A program made the position numbers and the translations under genes. The notes under the pieces were generated by a model. It had not been told where the DNA came from. It did no database searches and worked only from the letters and a program-made list of their open reading frames with translations. Below are positions 62,196 to 64,000 of a DNA stretch of 64,000 nucleotides, piece by piece (position 1 is the first letter of the stretch; every line of letters begins with the position of its first letter). Source of the DNA: Methanocalculus sp. MSAO_Arc2 (GTDB taxonomy: Archaea > Halobacteriota > Methanomicrobia > Methanomicrobiales > Methanocorpusculaceae); the NCBI GenBank assembly GCA_003838065.1, contig QZAC01000038.1, positions 1-64,000 of the forward strand. The letters run 5' to 3'.

Positions 62196-62421
62196 ACTGA
62201 CGCTTCAATACAGGGGATCTATTTTCCCTGCCATCATCACACCACCTGAGATCAGGGAAAAGGAGATCTGCAGGAGTTTTCATGCCATTATAGAGACAAT
62301 ACCTGCAGATTATCAAACTGCCTGTCACCAGTCAAGAAGGCAGATCTTCCATATGGACCTCGGAAAAAGCTATGAAGGGACCTGTTATTCCGTTTTGAAG
62401 ATCCCGCTACAGACCACGTAG
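62176..62421 (+). CDS. Possible small hypothetical protein
   Basis: A frame of 81 codons from an ATG at 62176, inside the end of the helicase gene, to a TAG at 62421. It encodes a mixed peptide including RGSIFPAIITPPEIREKEI and QIFHMDLGKSYEGTCY. The codon use resembles neighbouring genes, and the coding-looking part lies in the 190-base gap after the helicase. There is no known domain, and the end overlaps the convergent substrate-binding-protein gene. It may be a real gene or a chance open frame. Confidence 0.35.
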   Translation: MKSRGDKLTLQYRGSIFPAIITPPEIREKEICRSFHAIIETIPADYQTACHQSRRQIFHMDLGKSYEGTCYSVLKIPLQTT

Positions 62422-64000
62422 TCTTTGCCATCACTGCCGGTTGCACGCTGATAGTAGGTGCTTTTCCAGAAGAGACCACTCTCTGCCGGATTGATATAAA
62501 TATAATCCACCCATCCGGATCCATTTTCCAGTGCACCGGCTACAATCTCATCCCGGAACGCCTTCCCGGCGACATCGGTTTTGCCCTTGAAACTCTCCCC
62601 GACGAGATGGATGTTATCTGCATGGGCAACCATGATTACATCAGTGTTATAGGCGAAGACATACAACCCGGGTTTGTCTGCATCTTGATAGGGATGGATG
62701 CCTGTGTTGATCGCCCGGATTGTTGCAGGGGCATCGCGGCCGATTGCGTCAGCTGTGAGCGAGACTAACGCTATTGCATCTTCTGGTGTAAGGACTTCGT
62801 CAGCATATTCAGGAGTGAGATACCGGTACAGGATCCGTTCATACCGGCTGATGCCATGTGTATCCTTTTCAGACCGGATCCGATCAAGCGCCTGCTGGAA
62901 CGCCTGCACGAGCGGAAGCGGCGTCTCTTTGTTGAAGGCGAAAAAGTACTCATGCGTATTGAGTGGATAGGCGATTGTTATCGCTTCCGGATCTAAAGCA
63001 TATTGAGCAATAAGGTTCATGCCTGGATACTCAGCATAGGCCCATGCATCAATCTTGCCATCGTCAAGCGCATGGATGAGTTCTTCCGCAGAGGTTGCAT
63101 AGGTAATGTTCCAAACCCCGAGTTCAAGAAGGTCTTCTGCTGCAACATCATCGGTGATCACACCTATCGAGAGGGAAAGAATATCTCCATTCATAACCTC
63201 GCCAGCACCTGATCTCATGAAGAGGACATTTCTGCTCCTGATGATCGGGCCTGCCCAAAGGAATTGTTCCTCGCGCTCAGGTGTCCGTGCAGTGGAGAAG
63301 AGCACATATCCTGGGGCGGAGAGGGTTTTTTTGTAACCCTCCTCCCATGTGGAGAAGAGGATATGGTCGCGGGAGAGATCGGTGTTTCGGTCAGAGAAAA
63401 CCTCTTCCAGGATCTCAATTGAGATCCCCATCTTCTGGCCGGCTGCCTGATAGTTATACGGGTAATATTCTTCAGTCATATACGTTAATGCGGCCAGCCC
63501 TGTTGAGGGGATGTACCTCCTGAATATGTGGTCATACCGGGTCACTCCATCTTCATCGGGGGTCTCTTTCAGAGCCTGGATTGCGGCCTGGAACATTTCA
63601 ACATGGTGCTTTGGAGTCTCCCTATGAAAGATATAAAAGAGTTCGACATCCGCGAGCTGATATACCTGGTTAAAATACCCATGTTTTCCGGTTGCTTTTG
63701 CGATCAGGTACTCACCGGCAACATCACCAGAAGCAAAGAGATCGATCTCATCGGAGTCGAGCATCCAGATCAGATTCACGGGATCAGGATCGGTGATGAT
63801 CCTGCTCCCATCGACTCCAGCCCGTAAGAGCTCTCCAACCGAGACATCGTCCTCGACTGCCCCGATAAGGTACTGGTTCAGGTCATGATGTGTATGTATT
63901 GTAATATCACTGCCCCGCCGGGAGAAGAGAACGATCTCATACGATCCAATTGGTCCTGCCCATAGGAACAGATCCTCGCGCTCTGGTGTTCTCGCCGCTG
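62385..64000 (-). CDS. Substrate-binding protein with tandem PBP domains and C-terminal Cache domain (5' end outside window)
   Basis: The minus-strand frame stays open from 64000 to a stop at 62385 (about 538 residues), so the gene starts beyond the window. Two copies of a type II periplasmic-binding domain are seen. The first copy's repeat block is ARTPEREDLFLWAGPIGSY and the second copy's is ARTPEREEQFLWAGPIIRS. The last 140 residues form a single-Cache-like domain with DVIMVAHADNIHLVGESFKG, GSGWVDYIYINPAES and YYQRATGSDGKDYVVCSG. Such proteins sense small molecules outside the cell. No kinase or transducer domain lies in the visible part. Confidence 0.8.
   Translation of the reverse strand, partial: AARTPEREDLFLWAGPIGSYEIVLFSRRGSDITIHTHHDLNQYLIGAVEDDVSVGELLRAGVDGSRIITDPDPVNLIWMLDSDEIDLFASGDVAGEYLIAKATGKHGYFNQVYQLADVELFYIFHRETPKHHVEMFQAAIQALKETPDEDGVTRYDHIFRRYIPSTGLAALTYMTEEYYPYNYQAAGQKMGISIEILEEVFSDRNTDLSRDHILFSTWEEGYKKTLSAPGYVLFSTARTPEREEQFLWAGPIIRSRNVLFMRSGAGEVMNGDILSLSIGVITDDVAAEDLLELGVWNITYATSAEELIHALDDGKIDAWAYAEYPGMNLIAQYALDPEAITIAYPLNTHEYFFAFNKETPLPLVQAFQQALDRIRSEKDTHGISRYERILYRYLTPEYADEVLTPEDAIALVSLTADAIGRDAPATIRAINTGIHPYQDADKPGLYVFAYNTDVIMVAHADNIHLVGESFKGKTDVAGKAFRDEIVAGALENGSGWVDYIYINPAESGLFWKSTYYQRATGSDGKDYVVCSGIFKTE

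Noticed and set aside
1..64000. CRISPR array, insertion sequence or prophage
   Set aside because: No regularly spaced direct repeats, transposase, integrase or phage structural genes were recognised.

Overview
The window comes from a methanogenic archaeon, most likely of the order Methanomicrobiales. Supporting genes are mptE (methanopterin synthesis), ribL-type FAD synthase, archaeal dtdA, thg1, NreA, archaeal DNA ligase, the Spt5/SecE and L11-L1-L10-L12 blocks, hypF, two moeA genes, and the remnant of an F420-linked FrhB/FdhB-type protein. Base composition is moderate (about half G+C by eye). Ribosome binding sites of the GGAGG or GGTGAT type, four-base ATGA start/stop overlaps and TATA-like boxes recur throughout. 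A carotenoid cluster is notable for a methanogen and recalls halotolerant lineages, but the genus cannot be fixed from sequence alone.

Layout. 0-6.4 kb: minus-strand operon thioesterase, pyrG, guaA subunit B, argD, hisC, adenylate-kinase-like gene, CDP-alcohol phosphatidyltransferase. 6.9-12.7 kb: plus-strand run GNAT, DJ-1/PfpI, glycosyltransferase 2, TPR plus winged-helix protein, BrxD-like ATPase, TPR protein. 13.4-19.2 kb: minus-strand carotenoid operon cruF, crtI, crtB, UbiA prenyltransferase, a truncated second CrtI-family desaturase, and a second UbiA protein. 19.2-21.5 kb: two decayed genes (FrhB-like, GLUG-repeat surface protein) flanking a YhaM-like HD nuclease. 21.5-31.6 kb: hisD, a metallo-beta-lactamase-fold gene, DNA ligase, nreA, DUF2117-like, DUF2284, ribL, a JAMM protease, a YgjP-type metallopeptidase with repeated N-terminal modules, and a fused degenerate MNT-HEPN protein. 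A tRNA-Lys follows at 31.9 kb.

32-44.5 kb: RCK-DHH phosphoesterase, mptE, radical SAM enzyme, P-type cation ATPase, GNAT, ileS, thg1, a PRC-barrel protein and a site-2 protease with CBS domains. 44.6-47.8 kb: a 58-residue cysteine protein, moeA, and a moeA fused to a periplasmic-binding-like domain. 47.9-53.6 kb: dtdA, ftsZ, secE, spt5, then L11, L1, L10 and L12, with a probable L1 autoregulatory hairpin between L11 and L1. 53.8-64 kb: rhodanese lipoprotein, a TPR gene lacking a normal start codon, two membrane proteins, hypF, two winged-helix regulators, a COG1202-type helicase, and the 3' part of a tandem substrate-binding/Cache protein that runs off the window.

Most of the window is housekeeping DNA. 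The parts least explained by known biology are the TPR/BrxD-like cassette, the multi-module YgjP peptidase that seems to use a CTG start, the catalytically dead MNT-HEPN fusion next to a tRNA and a decayed gene, and the carotenoid operon in which one desaturase is truncated.
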